From: Planctomycetota bacterium
Lineage (GTDB): Bacteria; Planctomycetota; Phycisphaerae; Phycisphaerales; SM1A02
Length of the DNA: 45,635 bases
NCBI GenBank assembly: GCA_022562915.1
Contig: JADFOJ010000020.1
Coordinates: forward strand, 1 to 45,635
Direction of reading: 5' to 3'
Part shown: positions 32,788 through 40,666 of the stretch, one piece after another
Layout of the letters: the number at the start of each line of letters is the position of its first letter
How positions within the stretch are numbered: position 1 is the first letter of the stretch
Position numbers and translations under genes: made by a program
The notes under the pieces: model-generated
Seen by the model: the letters and a program-made list of their open reading frames with translations, nothing else
What the model was told of the DNA's origin: nothing
The model's database searches: none

Positions 32788-33915
32788 ATGAACGCAGCAC
32801 TCGCACTCGTCGCCATCGTGGCGACCCTGACGCCGCCGAGCGGCCGGCCGCCGATCGGGCCGCTGCAGCGCTACGAGCCGCGGCTCTACGACTTCACGTT
32901 CGACGTCACCATCACGACCGTCTCGCCATACGACCTCGGCCGCCAGCGCGGCTACCACCTCGTCGACGCACCGATCGTGATGCCGGTGATCTTCCAGGGC
33001 GCGTACAGCGCGGTGTCAGCGGACTCGCTGCGGGCGCGACTGTGGCTCGGCGGACGGGAGGACCTCCGGCTCAACGAACGTGGTCGACTCGACACCGGCT
33101 TCCCCTTCCACACACAGCTTGCCGTGCTGCCCATCGAGAGGTTCACCGGAATGTCCGTGCGCTGGCAGGTCGGGTATCGCGTGCAGACGTGGTCGAGCCG
33201 GCTCACCGACGAGGCCGCGGCCGCGAGGATTCCCTGGCCCCGCGAGTGGCCCGGGGAAGTGCTCGACGGGCTGCAGCCCCAGATGTTCATCGAGTCAGAC
33301 AACCCGATCTTCGCCGAGACGGTCCAGCGCGTCAGCAAGGGGCAGTTGCGGCTCGTGCCGCCGTACCTGGCGGCGAAGGACCTGGTGCGCTACTGCGTGA
33401 ACGAGATCCGGGTCACCGGCAACGGCGTCAACCGGGGCAACCTCGGCGTGCTCCGCGGTCTGAAGGTGACCGGAGCGCAGCGCACGGCCACGAGTGGCAT
33501 CGGCGGCCCGCACGACCTGGTGTGCGTGTGCGTGGCGCTGCTTCGGGCCGCGGGAATCCCCGCCCGGCCGGTGATCGGCGTCGAGAAACTCCGCCATTCC
33601 AAGGCTGTTTTCGTCTCGTGGGCGGAGTTCTACCTGCCCGACGTCGGGTGGGTGCCCTTCGATCCGCTGGCCATGCGCGGCAAGGGGATCCGCACCCTCG
33701 ACGTGCGGCGACCGTGGTCGGAGTTCGGCACGATGAAAGACCTCAACCGGCGTATCCCGCTGGCGTACCACTTCATCCCGCCGACCACCGTCGAGAGCCC
33801 CCAGAATCCCGCCGTGTGGGGATGGGACCCGCGTCCCGGCGGCGACCCCTCCAGCGAGCAGATCATCAAGTTCACCGTCGTCTCCAGGGGTCGCGGGCCC
33901 GGCGACCCCCGCTAA
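32788..33915 (+). CDS. Transglutaminase-like domain protein
   Basis: The 375-residue protein has a hydrophobic leader (ALALVAIVATLTPPSG), a beta-rich N-terminal half and a C-terminal transglutaminase-like core. The core shows the Cys-bearing helix HDLVCVCVALLRAAGIPARPVIGV and the strand pair SWAEFYLPDVGWVPFDPL with the conserved Asp. The catalytic histidine expected in the HAW.E pattern is replaced (VSWAE), so catalysis is doubtful. It follows mlaE by 13 bases and is probably exported. The substrate is unknown. Confidence 0.75.
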   Translation: MNAALALVAIVATLTPPSGRPPIGPLQRYEPRLYDFTFDVTITTVSPYDLGRQRGYHLVDAPIVMPVIFQGAYSAVSADSLRARLWLGGREDLRLNERGRLDTGFPFHTQLAVLPIERFTGMSVRWQVGYRVQTWSSRLTDEAAAARIPWPREWPGEVLDGLQPQMFIESDNPIFAETVQRVSKGQLRLVPPYLAAKDLVRYCVNEIRVTGNGVNRGNLGVLRGLKVTGAQRTATSGIGGPHDLVCVCVALLRAAGIPARPVIGVEKLRHSKAVFVSWAEFYLPDVGWVPFDPLAMRGKGIRTLDVRRPWSEFGTMKDLNRRIPLAYHFIPPTTVESPQNPAVWGWDPRPGGDPSSEQIIKFTVVSRGRGPGDPR

Positions 33916-33958
33916 TTCACCCGATTCGACTTGACACGGTCTCTATAAAGGATACGTT

Positions 33959-33979
33959 CCTCCTGTATCCCACAGGAGG
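33959..33979 (+). promoter_or_regulatory. Hairpin covering the Shine-Dalgarno of the next gene
   Basis: CCTCCTGT (33959-33966) pairs perfectly with ACAGGAGG (33972-33979) over the loop ATCCC. The right arm contains the ribosome site AGGAGG, 8 bases before the ATG at 33988, so the fold would hide it. A TTGACA lies at 33931, but no matching -10 is placed 16-18 bases from it. Confidence 0.6.
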
Positions 33980-33987
33980 GTTCCCCA

Positions 33988-34681
33988 ATGCACACCAGGA
34001 CCTGTGCGTCGATCGCCGTGCTGGCCGTACTCGTCGGGCCGGGCGTCACCGCAGGTCAGTGGGTGAGCTTCACCGACGAGACCGGCGCTCGCCTGACGCT
34101 CAACGCCTTTGCGGACAACCCCGGCGGCAATCCGCTCCTGGACGGCAACGAGAAGGACATCGCCGTCGGCGACCTCGATCTCGACGGGCTGGACGACGTG
34201 ATCATCGTCCGCAAGCTGCCCTTTTCCAACGCCGGAGCTCGCCGACGTTGACAACGACGACGACCTCGACATCGGCATCGCCCCGATCGACGTGGACATC
34301 CAGAACTGCGGCGGCTCCACCGTCTTCGCGCTGCTGCGGAACCCGGGCGACGGCCACTTCGCCGATCCGTGGGGTTCCGGCGAGTCCCGGAACATCCACA
34401 TCGACCCGCATGACTTCGGGTTCATCGACGTCAACGGCGACGGCTGCATGGACCTGTTCATGGGTCTGTGCACCGGCTGGAAGGTGTTCATCCAGGACAA
34501 CTGTGCCCCACCGTGCGCGGGCGACATCGACGGCGACGGCGTCATCGGGATCGTGGACTTCCTCGCCCTGCTCGCGGCGTGGGGCCCCAACCCCGGCCAC
34601 CCTGCGGACCTCGACGGCGACGGCACCGTCGGCATCGTCGACTTCCTGCAACTACTGGGCACCTGGGGCCCGTGCGCCTGA
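33988..34681 (+). pseudogene. Internally deleted secreted protein with duplicated dockerin-like tail
   Basis: The frame opens with a signal peptide (IAVLAVLVGPGVTAGQ) and a short FG-GAP-like segment (IAVGDLDLDGLDDVIIVRK). It stops at 34251. In another frame, from about 34233, the homology resumes with LADVDNDDDLDIGI, then a further FG-GAP-like stretch (FIDVNGDGCMDLFMG). Two dockerin-like units follow (DIDGDGVIGIVDFLALLAAWGP and DLDGDGTVGIVDFLQLLGTWGP) before a stop at 34681. The repeat-rich middle is missing and the ends are out of frame by one. Either an internal deletion inactivated it, or the repeats collapsed in assembly. Confidence 0.65.
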
Positions 34682-34692
34682 CGACTTTCCGG

Positions 34693-34783
34693 GTGGCACG
34701 GTCGAGCTTGCTCGCCCGTGTCTTCGAACGTCGCACCACGGCCGACCTCGTCCGCCTGCGGCGGCCTCGCTCAACCGTGCCAC
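34693..34783. repeat. 91-base element with 15-base terminal inverted repeats
   Basis: The arms 34693-34707 and 34769-34783 are reverse complements with one mismatch (GTGGCACGGTCGAGC). They flank a GC-rich centre holding smaller palindromes. The element lies between convergent gene ends. It resembles a miniature palindromic mobile element, and could also act as a terminator. Confidence 0.6.
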
Positions 34784-34791
34784 ACAGAGTT

Positions 34792-36135
34792 CTAGAACAG
34801 TTGCGAGAGGATCACCTCCCCGACCTCGCAACAGGAGATCTCCTCGGCGCCGCCACCGCCGGCCGTTATGAGAATGGGCTGCCTGTGCTCGGGCATCCCG
34901 GTGCGGCCGTGCGAGCCGCGCACGAGTGACGGGTCCAGCGGGATCACGTCCATGACGGTGCGAAATCCCAGCGCCCTGCGCAGGAGCTTGCCGGCGATGG
35001 TGAGCCTCGGCGCCACGATCGACGGGTCCACGAACAGCTCGCACGGGTCGTAGCCCGGCTTGCGGTGAATGTCGACCGTGCGGGCGAAGTCCGGCGCACA
35101 CCGGTCATCGAGCCAGTAGTCATAGCTGAACCAGCACCCCTGCTCGGCGACGAGGACCAGGTCGCCCGATCTCGCGTGAAAACCGTCCAGGACCTCTTCG
35201 ACACCGTCGATCCGCCGGCAGAGGGCCCTGACGGCATCGACCCTGCCGGTGTCACGGACGTAGACATGGGCCACCTGGTGGTCCGCGACGGCGAAGGCAT
35301 CGCTGGCTCCGGCGTCGAGCAGTTCGCCGCCGCGCTCCAGGCGCACGCGGAGCAATCCCGCTTCGCGCAAGACCCTGTTGACGTGCACGACCGTGGCGAC
35401 CGGCTCGACGCCGTACTCGCCCAGCAGCACGATGCGCGCGTCCTGCTGCTCGAAGTAGTCGATCAACGTACCCACCACGGCGTCGATCGCCCGCACGTGA
35501 CCGGGAATGTCGGGATGGTCCGGGCCGAGCTTCTGAAGGGCGTAGTCCAGCTGCGGAAGATAGATCATCGTCAACGTCGGCCGGTGGCGCTCGTGAACCA
35601 GCACGCTCGCGTCGGCGATCCACCGGCTGGAGACGATCGACGACGCCGGTCCCCAGAAGTTCACCAGCGGGAACCGCCCCAGCCGTTGCTGGAGGATGTC
35701 GCGCAACTCGGCCGGCTCGCTGTACACGTCCGGGATCTTGCGGCCGTCGGCGGTATAGATCGGCCGCGGCGTCACCGAGAAGTTCACCGTCGAGTACATG
35801 TTGAACCACCAGAACATGCTGCACGTCGTCACGGACGGGTCGCGCCGGCGGGCCTTCTCCCACAACTTCTCGCCGCCGACGAAGTGGTTGGACTGCCTCC
35901 AGAAGCGGACCTCCGCCGATTCGCGGTCGTACCACCCGTTGCCGACGATCCCGTGTCCGGCCGGAGCCAGCCCCGTCACCATGCTCGACTGGACGGAACA
36001 GGTGACCGCCGGCAGCACCGGTGTGAGCCGCTGCACGCGCCCGCGGCCCGCCAGGGCGGTGATCCTCGGCGACGCCTCGCCCAGCAGGCCGCTCGTCAAT
36101 CCGACCACGTCGATGACAACCGTCGGGTGCGCCAT
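34792..36135 (-). CDS. eboF: EboF-like alkaline phosphatase/nucleotide pyrophosphatase family protein
   Basis: The 447-residue protein is of the type I phosphodiesterase/nucleotide pyrophosphatase superfamily. Its features are an N-terminal metal Asp (VVIDVVGL), the nucleophile region PAVTCSVQSSMVTGLAPAGHGIVGNGWYDR, IYLPQLDYALQKLGPDH with metal Asp and His, LLGEYGVEPV, and a late ...DIHRKPGYDPCELF histidine. The ATG follows the UbiA-family stop by one base. It closes a six- or seven-gene coupled run matching the ebo operon, where eboF encodes a phosphatase-superfamily member. The role in ebo systems is traffic of a metabolite to the periplasm; the cargo here is unknown. Confidence 0.8.
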   Translation of the reverse strand: MAHPTVVIDVVGLTSGLLGEASPRITALAGRGRVQRLTPVLPAVTCSVQSSMVTGLAPAGHGIVGNGWYDRESAEVRFWRQSNHFVGGEKLWEKARRRDPSVTTCSMFWWFNMYSTVNFSVTPRPIYTADGRKIPDVYSEPAELRDILQQRLGRFPLVNFWGPASSIVSSRWIADASVLVHERHRPTLTMIYLPQLDYALQKLGPDHPDIPGHVRAIDAVVGTLIDYFEQQDARIVLLGEYGVEPVATVVHVNRVLREAGLLRVRLERGGELLDAGASDAFAVADHQVAHVYVRDTGRVDAVRALCRRIDGVEEVLDGFHARSGDLVLVAEQGCWFSYDYWLDDRCAPDFARTVDIHRKPGYDPCELFVDPSIVAPRLTIAGKLLRRALGFRTVMDVIPLDPSLVRGSHGRTGMPEHRQPILITAGGGGAEEISCCEVGEVILSQLF

Positions 36136-36136
36136 C

Positions 36137-36835
36137 TCAGGTACCGAGGATACGACGATGACCCCACACCGTCGCGACCAGGCAGCCCAGCGCCGCCGCG
36201 GCGAGGCCGGGCCGGCCCAGCAGTGCGAGAAAGATCGCATCCACGAGGGAGATCCCGGCAAGCCAGCGAAGCACCGTGATCCGTATCCCGGGTCTGTCCG
36301 CCTCGACGCGAGCGAGAAGCGTGACCAGCGCGACGTACACCGTGATTGCCGCAGTCAGGATCGTCGCGACTGGCACCTCCAGCGGCCAGCAGACCGCCGC
36401 GGCCGCCGTGAGATACACCAGGCCGCGGCACGCTCCCATGAGCACCACCGAGGCCGCCACCCGCTTGTGAACCAGGTCGTAGACGACGATCACCGCGGCC
36501 AGGACCACGGCGAACCACACCGCCGGCGTACCCACCAACGCGGTGAGCCCGGCGCCGGCGACCAGGCACGCGATCGCCGCCCCCGCCGCCGTTCGCAGCG
36601 GGATCCGCCCCGACGGGATCGGTCGCTCCGGCCGCTGCCGCAGGTCTACCCGGTAGTCGACCACGTCGTTGAGTGCCATCCCGCCGACGTACAACAGCAT
36701 GACCGCGACAGCCACGACGCCGACCGCGGGCCAGGCGATGTCACACGTCACACCACCGATCGCGGCCCCGACCAGGACGTTGCTCACGCACGTCGGCAGG
36801 TTCGACACGCGCGCGAGCTCCAGCCAGGCCCTCAC
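36137..36835 (-). CDS. eboC: EboC-like UbiA-family prenyltransferase
   Basis: The 232-residue integral membrane protein starts at a GTG overlapping the previous stop (GTGA). It carries the UbiA metal-diphosphate motif NDVVDYRVD (about 78-86) inside LLYVGGMALNDVVDYRVDLR, followed by ERPIPSGRI. The second motif, YDLVHKR, is reduced compared with the DxxxD of typical quinone prenyltransferases. About seven helices are visible. In ebo operons this member is EboC. Its position between eboE-like and eboF-like genes supports that over a respiratory-quinone enzyme. Confidence 0.82.
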   Translation of the reverse strand: MRAWLELARVSNLPTCVSNVLVGAAIGGVTCDIAWPAVGVVAVAVMLLYVGGMALNDVVDYRVDLRQRPERPIPSGRIPLRTAAGAAIACLVAGAGLTALVGTPAVWFAVVLAAVIVVYDLVHKRVAASVVLMGACRGLVYLTAAAAVCWPLEVPVATILTAAITVYVALVTLLARVEADRPGIRITVLRWLAGISLVDAIFLALLGRPGLAAAALGCLVATVWGHRRILGT

Positions 36836-38004
36836 GCGCAAGACCCCGTCGCAAGCCGCGTGCCGAGCCAGCGCAACTCCGCGGCGATGTCCCGGGCGAG
36901 CGTTCCCTTGAGGCTCGCCGGCAGAACGTCCCACGCGTACGTCTCGACCTCGAAGTGGCGGATCTCCGGCCGGTCGCGCACCAGGTCCAGCCACTCATCG
37001 ATCCGGTCCGCCGTCGTGTGCAGCGGGCCGATGCGCTCCAGGAATATCGGCACGTGGAAGTGAACCCGCCATTCGCCGGCGGGCTGAGCCAGGGCCAGCG
37101 CGAGGGGCAGGTCCTCGTAGAACACCGGCTCGGCGCCGTCGGCGCAACGGACCATCGTCTGGTGAAGGTAGCGTTGCTCTCGAAAACGCTCCAGTTCGGA
37201 GCGTACGGCATCGACGTCCGCGTCGTCGAACCGCGCTCGCACCGCCGAGGACACCTGGACCTTGCCCACCAGCACGCCGATCGAGTCGTACGCAGCCAGC
37301 ATTGCCGCCTGGTCCTCGAACATCACCGCCGCATGACAGATGTCGTGGCACACTCGCAGGTGTCGTCGAACCAGGCAGTCGTCCGTCCCGGTAAGCAGGT
37401 ACCGTTCGAAGAGTTGCACGACATCGGCGGCGCGCTGCAGCCTGCATCCCGGCTCCGGCTCCAGGTCGAGGTGGATCAGCACGCCCGTCTCCTGCTCGAT
37501 GTCCGCCAGGGCGCGGGCGGCCCGCAGGAGGTTGGCCGCCGCGGCCGCCACGTCGCGATCCGCCGGCAGCCACGGTCCCCAGCCGAGCCCCAGCGTGGAG
37601 ATGCCCGCCTCGGGGGCGAGCCGGATCTCGCTGAGAATCCGTGCGAGGTCGACCGTGTAGGCAAGACGCTCGGGCGTGCGCCAATCCGGCTCGTACACCT
37701 GGTGCTTGACGCTCCGGCAGTGGAAGTCTCCGTACGGAAACCCGTTGATCGTAAAGACCTCGACACCGAGGTCCGCCAGCCATTCGCTGAGATCCGCCGC
37801 GCCGTGACAGGCCACGATCTCGCGGGCCACGCCGGCAGCCAGCCACAGCCCGATGCCGAGGCGACCGTCCAGCTGCAGTTCGTCTCGCACGGCAGGCGCG
37901 GTCCGCCGGAGGTTGTGCTTCAACTCGTCGAGGGTTCGGCCGGCGTGCACGTTGGTGCAGTAGCCGATGATGCGATCCGCGCGCTGGGCCGGCTCAACAC
38001 CCAT
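36832..38004 (-). CDS. eboE: EboE-like TIM-barrel metabolite-traffic protein
   Basis: The 390-residue protein resembles xylose isomerase-like TIM barrels. It opens with the family landmark [17 protein letters not shown] and has [36 protein letters not shown] with an acidic metal site, [13 protein letters not shown] and [10 protein letters not shown] histidines. These are the conserved blocks of EboE. No signal peptide is seen, so it is cytosolic. Its start overlaps the eboB-like stop by 11 bases, and its stop overlaps the eboC-like GTG. Confidence 0.85.
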   Translation of the reverse strand: MGVEPAQRADRIIGYCTNVHAGRTLDELKHNLRRTAPAVRDELQLDGRLGIGLWLAAGVAREIVACHGAADLSEWLADLGVEVFTINGFPYGDFHCRSVKHQVYEPDWRTPERLAYTVDLARILSEIRLAPEAGISTLGLGWGPWLPADRDVAAAAANLLRAARALADIEQETGVLIHLDLEPEPGCRLQRAADVVQLFERYLLTGTDDCLVRRHLRVCHDICHAAVMFEDQAAMLAAYDSIGVLVGKVQVSSAVRARFDDADVDAVRSELERFREQRYLHQTMVRCADGAEPVFYEDLPLALALAQPAGEWRVHFHVPIFLERIGPLHTTADRIDEWLDLVRDRPEIRHFEVETYAWDVLPASLKGTLARDIAAELRWLGTRLATGSCA

Positions 38005-38803
38005 CGAGGACGAACTTCGGACACTGGCCGAGGAACGACCGGGGATTGTCGAACGTGATCCGCGCGATCGTCTCGGGGCGGTGACCGCGCCGTCTCATCT
38101 CCAGCCGGGCCTTGGGCACCGCCAGCGGATCGCTTGGTCCCCAGTCGCCGGCGGAGTTGATCCACAACCGCTCGGTCCCGTACGTCTCCACGATGTCCGC
38201 CGCCCGCTGCGGCGTGCACTTGGTCTCGGGGTACAGCGTCATGCCGGCCCAGAAGCCTCCATCGAGCACCAGCCTCGCGGTGTGCTCCTCGACGTGGTCG
38301 ATGAGAATCCGGTTGCGATCCAGGGCGGAATTGTTCCTGATCGCGTCGATGATGAGCCGCGTGCCCTTGAGCTTGTCCTCCAGGTGCGGCGTGTGGACGA
38401 GGATCAACTGGCCCCGGTCCGCGGCGAGGTCCAGGTGAGCCTCGAAGATCTCCAGCTCGTTGCGGCTGTTCTTGTTCAGGCCGATCTCGCCGATGCCCAG
38501 CACGTTGGGTTTGTCCAGGAACTCGGGGATCAGCGACATTGCCTCCCGCGCAAAACCGGGGTCCTCGGCCTCCTTGGGGTTGATCGCCAGCCACGTGTAG
38601 TGGCTGATGCCGTACTGGGCCGCGCGTTGCGGCTCCGACTCCGTGAGCTGCCGGAAATAATCGTAGAAGCCCTGCGGGCTGCTGCGATCGAAGCCCGCCC
38701 AGAACGCCGGCTCGGTGATCGCCACGCACCCGGCCTGGGCCATCCGCTGGTAATCGTCGGTGGTCCGGCTGACCATGTGGATGTGCGGGTCGATGTAGGT
38801 CAT
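37994..38803 (-). CDS. eboB: EboB-like TatD-family hydrolase
   Basis: The 269-residue amidohydrolase-fold protein starts [18 protein letters not shown] with the HxH metal site. It continues with [21 protein letters not shown] (metal Glu), LILVHTPH (His), [10 protein letters not shown] (His) and [14 protein letters not shown] (Asp). TatD relatives are metal-dependent nucleases or hydrolases, and in ebo clusters this gene is eboB. The ATG overlaps the preceding stop (ATGA). Confidence 0.85.
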   Translation of the reverse strand: MTYIDPHIHMVSRTTDDYQRMAQAGCVAITEPAFWAGFDRSSPQGFYDYFRQLTESEPQRAAQYGISHYTWLAINPKEAEDPGFAREAMSLIPEFLDKPNVLGIGEIGLNKNSRNELEIFEAHLDLAADRGQLILVHTPHLEDKLKGTRLIIDAIRNNSALDRNRILIDHVEEHTARLVLDGGFWAGMTLYPETKCTPQRAADIVETYGTERLWINSAGDWGPSDPLAVPKARLEMRRRGHRPETIARITFDNPRSFLGQCPKFVLDGC

Positions 38804-39099
38804 TCGGGTGATGCGCCGAAGGCGCCCTTCAGACCGGCTGCCGAGTCGATCGGCTCGGTGGAGTGGTCGCTGAGAGCCTCCAGGATGCGCCGGGCCCGCT
38901 CCGCGCGGCCGTCGCTGAGAATCGCCAGCGCCCGGTGAAAGGCCTCGATGCGGAAATCGGTCTCCGGCCCGTCTGCAGGGGCGCGATCGACCCGGTCGAG
39001 AAACGACGCGATGTCGATGAGCTTGGCGCGGTGCTCCAGGAAGTACAACTCGACCACCTTTGATCGCGGCGCCGGGCATGTCGATTCGGGCGCGGTCAT
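38800..39099 (-). CDS. Small helical protein in the eboA position
   Basis: This 99-residue protein is coupled on both sides (ATGA junctions). It is mainly helical: [26 protein letters not shown] and [30 protein letters not shown]. It has no membrane helix or recognised catalytic motif. EboA proteins are about twice as long, so this could be a shortened EboA equivalent or a separate planctomycete accessory. The gene is clearly real by coding character and spacing. Confidence 0.75.
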   Translation of the reverse strand: MTAPESTCPAPRSKVVELYFLEHRAKLIDIASFLDRVDRAPADGPETDFRIEAFHRALAILSDGRAERARRILEALSDHSTEPIDSAAGLKGAFGASPE

Positions 39100-40295
39100 G
39101 TCGTGCGGCTCCCTTGCGTCATGCGGCCAAGCTGTTCGACCGCGTCGGCCAGCCGGCGGTGATCCATCTCGTGGACCTCCACCGGGCGGCCGATCCCCTC
39201 CAGCAGGGTGATCGCCAGGCGACCACCGAGGTGCTCGCGGAACTCCTCCAGCCCGTCGAAGAGCGCCGAATCCCCCAGCGCCGCATCGTGCAACGTGAAG
39301 CCCAGATCCTGCAGGACCGCGACGATGCGGGCGGCGTCGGAGCCCGCCAGCCGGCCGGTCATCGCCGAGTACACGACGTCGAGCGCCACCCCGATGGCGA
39401 CGGCCTCGCCGTGACGCATCCGGAAGCCGGTCAACTGCTCGAGCTTGTGCGCCGACCAGTGGCCGAAGTCCAGCGGCCGCGCTCCGGACAGCTCGAACGG
39501 GTCGCCGCACGTCACGATGTGCTGCAGGTGAAGCTCCGCGCTGCGACGCACGACCCGGCGCATCGCCGACCGGTCTCGATCGCGCAGCCGGCCTGCGGTC
39601 GTCTCGATCGTCTCGAAGAACCGCTCGTCCTTGAGCAGCGCCACCTTGACGGCCTCGCTGAGCCCGCAGCGCCAGTCGCGGTCGTCCAGCGTCGCGAGGA
39701 ACGCCTCGTCGATGATGACTGCCCTGGGGACGGCGAACGTGCCCAGGAAGTTCTTGGTGCCGAACGCGTTGACCCCGTTCTTGACGCCGATGCCCGCGTC
39801 CGCCTGGGCCAGCGTCGTGCTGGGCATGCGTACCAGTCTCACGCCGCGGTGCGCCGTCGCCGCGGCGAAGCCGACCACGTCCAGCACCGCCCCGCCGCCG
39901 ATCACGAGCACGGTCGAGTGGCGGCAGACACCCTCGTCATGGATCGCGCGGGTGACCTGCTCGAACACGCGCCAGTCGTTCTTGGCCGCCTCGCCGCCGG
40001 GCACCCGTCGCAGGGAGCCCGCGGGCTCGAAGCCCGGCACGGAACGGATGTACTGCTCGACCTGGTCGGCCAGCTCCGGCCAGGCATCGATCACCCCGCC
40101 GTCGGCGAAGCAGAGCACCCGTCCCGACGAGGTCTCCGCCGGGCCGAGCACCTCTCGAAGCACCGGGTTCGACGGGTCCAGCGCGTGGCGGGTGAAACGC
40201 AGCCGGTGCAGGTGCTCGACGGTGAACGCGGCGTCCACCGGCACCGCCGGTGGGCCGTGCCCGTTGCCTCGCGTAAAATCTGATCTGCCGGCCAT
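39096..40295 (-). CDS. eboD: EboD-like 3-dehydroquinate synthase-family enzyme
   Basis: The 399-residue protein has the dehydroquinate synthase fold. It shows the NAD-binding [24 protein letters not shown], then [41 protein letters not shown] (metal Glu), [11 protein letters not shown] and [11 protein letters not shown] metal histidines. The gene sits in a coupled ebo-like run away from other shikimate genes and carries the divergent [10 protein letters not shown] block. For these reasons the EboD branch (sugar-phosphate cyclase family) is preferred to housekeeping AroB. The ATG at 40295 was chosen over longer frames by family alignment. Confidence 0.85.
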   Translation of the reverse strand: MAGRSDFTRGNGHGPPAVPVDAAFTVEHLHRLRFTRHALDPSNPVLREVLGPAETSSGRVLCFADGGVIDAWPELADQVEQYIRSVPGFEPAGSLRRVPGGEAAKNDWRVFEQVTRAIHDEGVCRHSTVLVIGGGAVLDVVGFAAATAHRGVRLVRMPSTTLAQADAGIGVKNGVNAFGTKNFLGTFAVPRAVIIDEAFLATLDDRDWRCGLSEAVKVALLKDERFFETIETTAGRLRDRDRSAMRRVVRRSAELHLQHIVTCGDPFELSGARPLDFGHWSAHKLEQLTGFRMRHGEAVAIGVALDVVYSAMTGRLAGSDAARIVAVLQDLGFTLHDAALGDSALFDGLEEFREHLGGRLAITLLEGIGRPVEVHEMDHRRLADAVEQLGRMTQGSRTT

Positions 40296-40312
40296 GCCTG
40301 GGATGGTACGGC

Positions 40313-40561
40313 TCACCAGGGGCCGAGGATCGCCAGTACGAACGCCATCAACACGATCACGGCTACGAGCACCAGCCAGCGACGCCGCAGCCCTCCTTCG
40401 ATGGGGTGGCGGGCCGAGGTTTCGCCGCCGAGCAGCTCGCCGCAGGCGGGGCACGTACCCGCCTGGTCCCATACCTCCTCACCGCATCGGGGGCAAAAAG
40501 CGGTCTCGCCGCTGAAACGCTCGAGATCGTCCTGGCTGGGGCCTTCGTCCGTGACGGGCAT
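40313..40561 (-). CDS. Zinc-ribbon membrane-anchored small protein
   Basis: The 82-residue protein has a zinc ribbon with two CxxC pairs (FCPRCGEEVW..., TCPACGELLG, about 23-44) and one C-terminal membrane helix (about 62-78, LVLVAVIVLMAFVLAIL). It lies 17 bases upstream of the eboD-like gene and probably heads the same transcript. Function is unknown; planctomycetes have many similar ribbon-plus-helix proteins. Confidence 0.7.
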   Translation of the reverse strand: MPVTDEGPSQDDLERFSGETAFCPRCGEEVWDQAGTCPACGELLGGETSARHPIEGGLRRRWLVLVAVIVLMAFVLAILGPW

Positions 40562-40666
40562 CGGTCAATCCAAGCACTCCCGGGCACGATGGGCAAGGGC
40601 CCGACCGGGGTATTCATTTGAATCCTCCGGACGCAACCGTTCGTACACTGGTAGCAGGAATTGAGA

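Noticed and set aside
33931..33956. Sigma-70 promoter from TTGACA
   Set aside because: TATAAA lies only 7 bases after it and no -10 hexamer sits at 16-18 bases, so the promoter is not supported.
34520..34681. True cellulosomal dockerin
   Set aside because: The duplicated DxDGDG..GI.D units resemble dockerins, but no cohesin or glycoside hydrolase is present, and such tails are common on planctomycete secreted proteins. The term 'dockerin-like tail' is used instead.
39096..40295. Housekeeping aroB
   Set aside because: The fold is the same, but coupling to TatD-, UbiA-, TIM-barrel- and phosphatase-family genes fits eboD better; a tree is needed to be certain.
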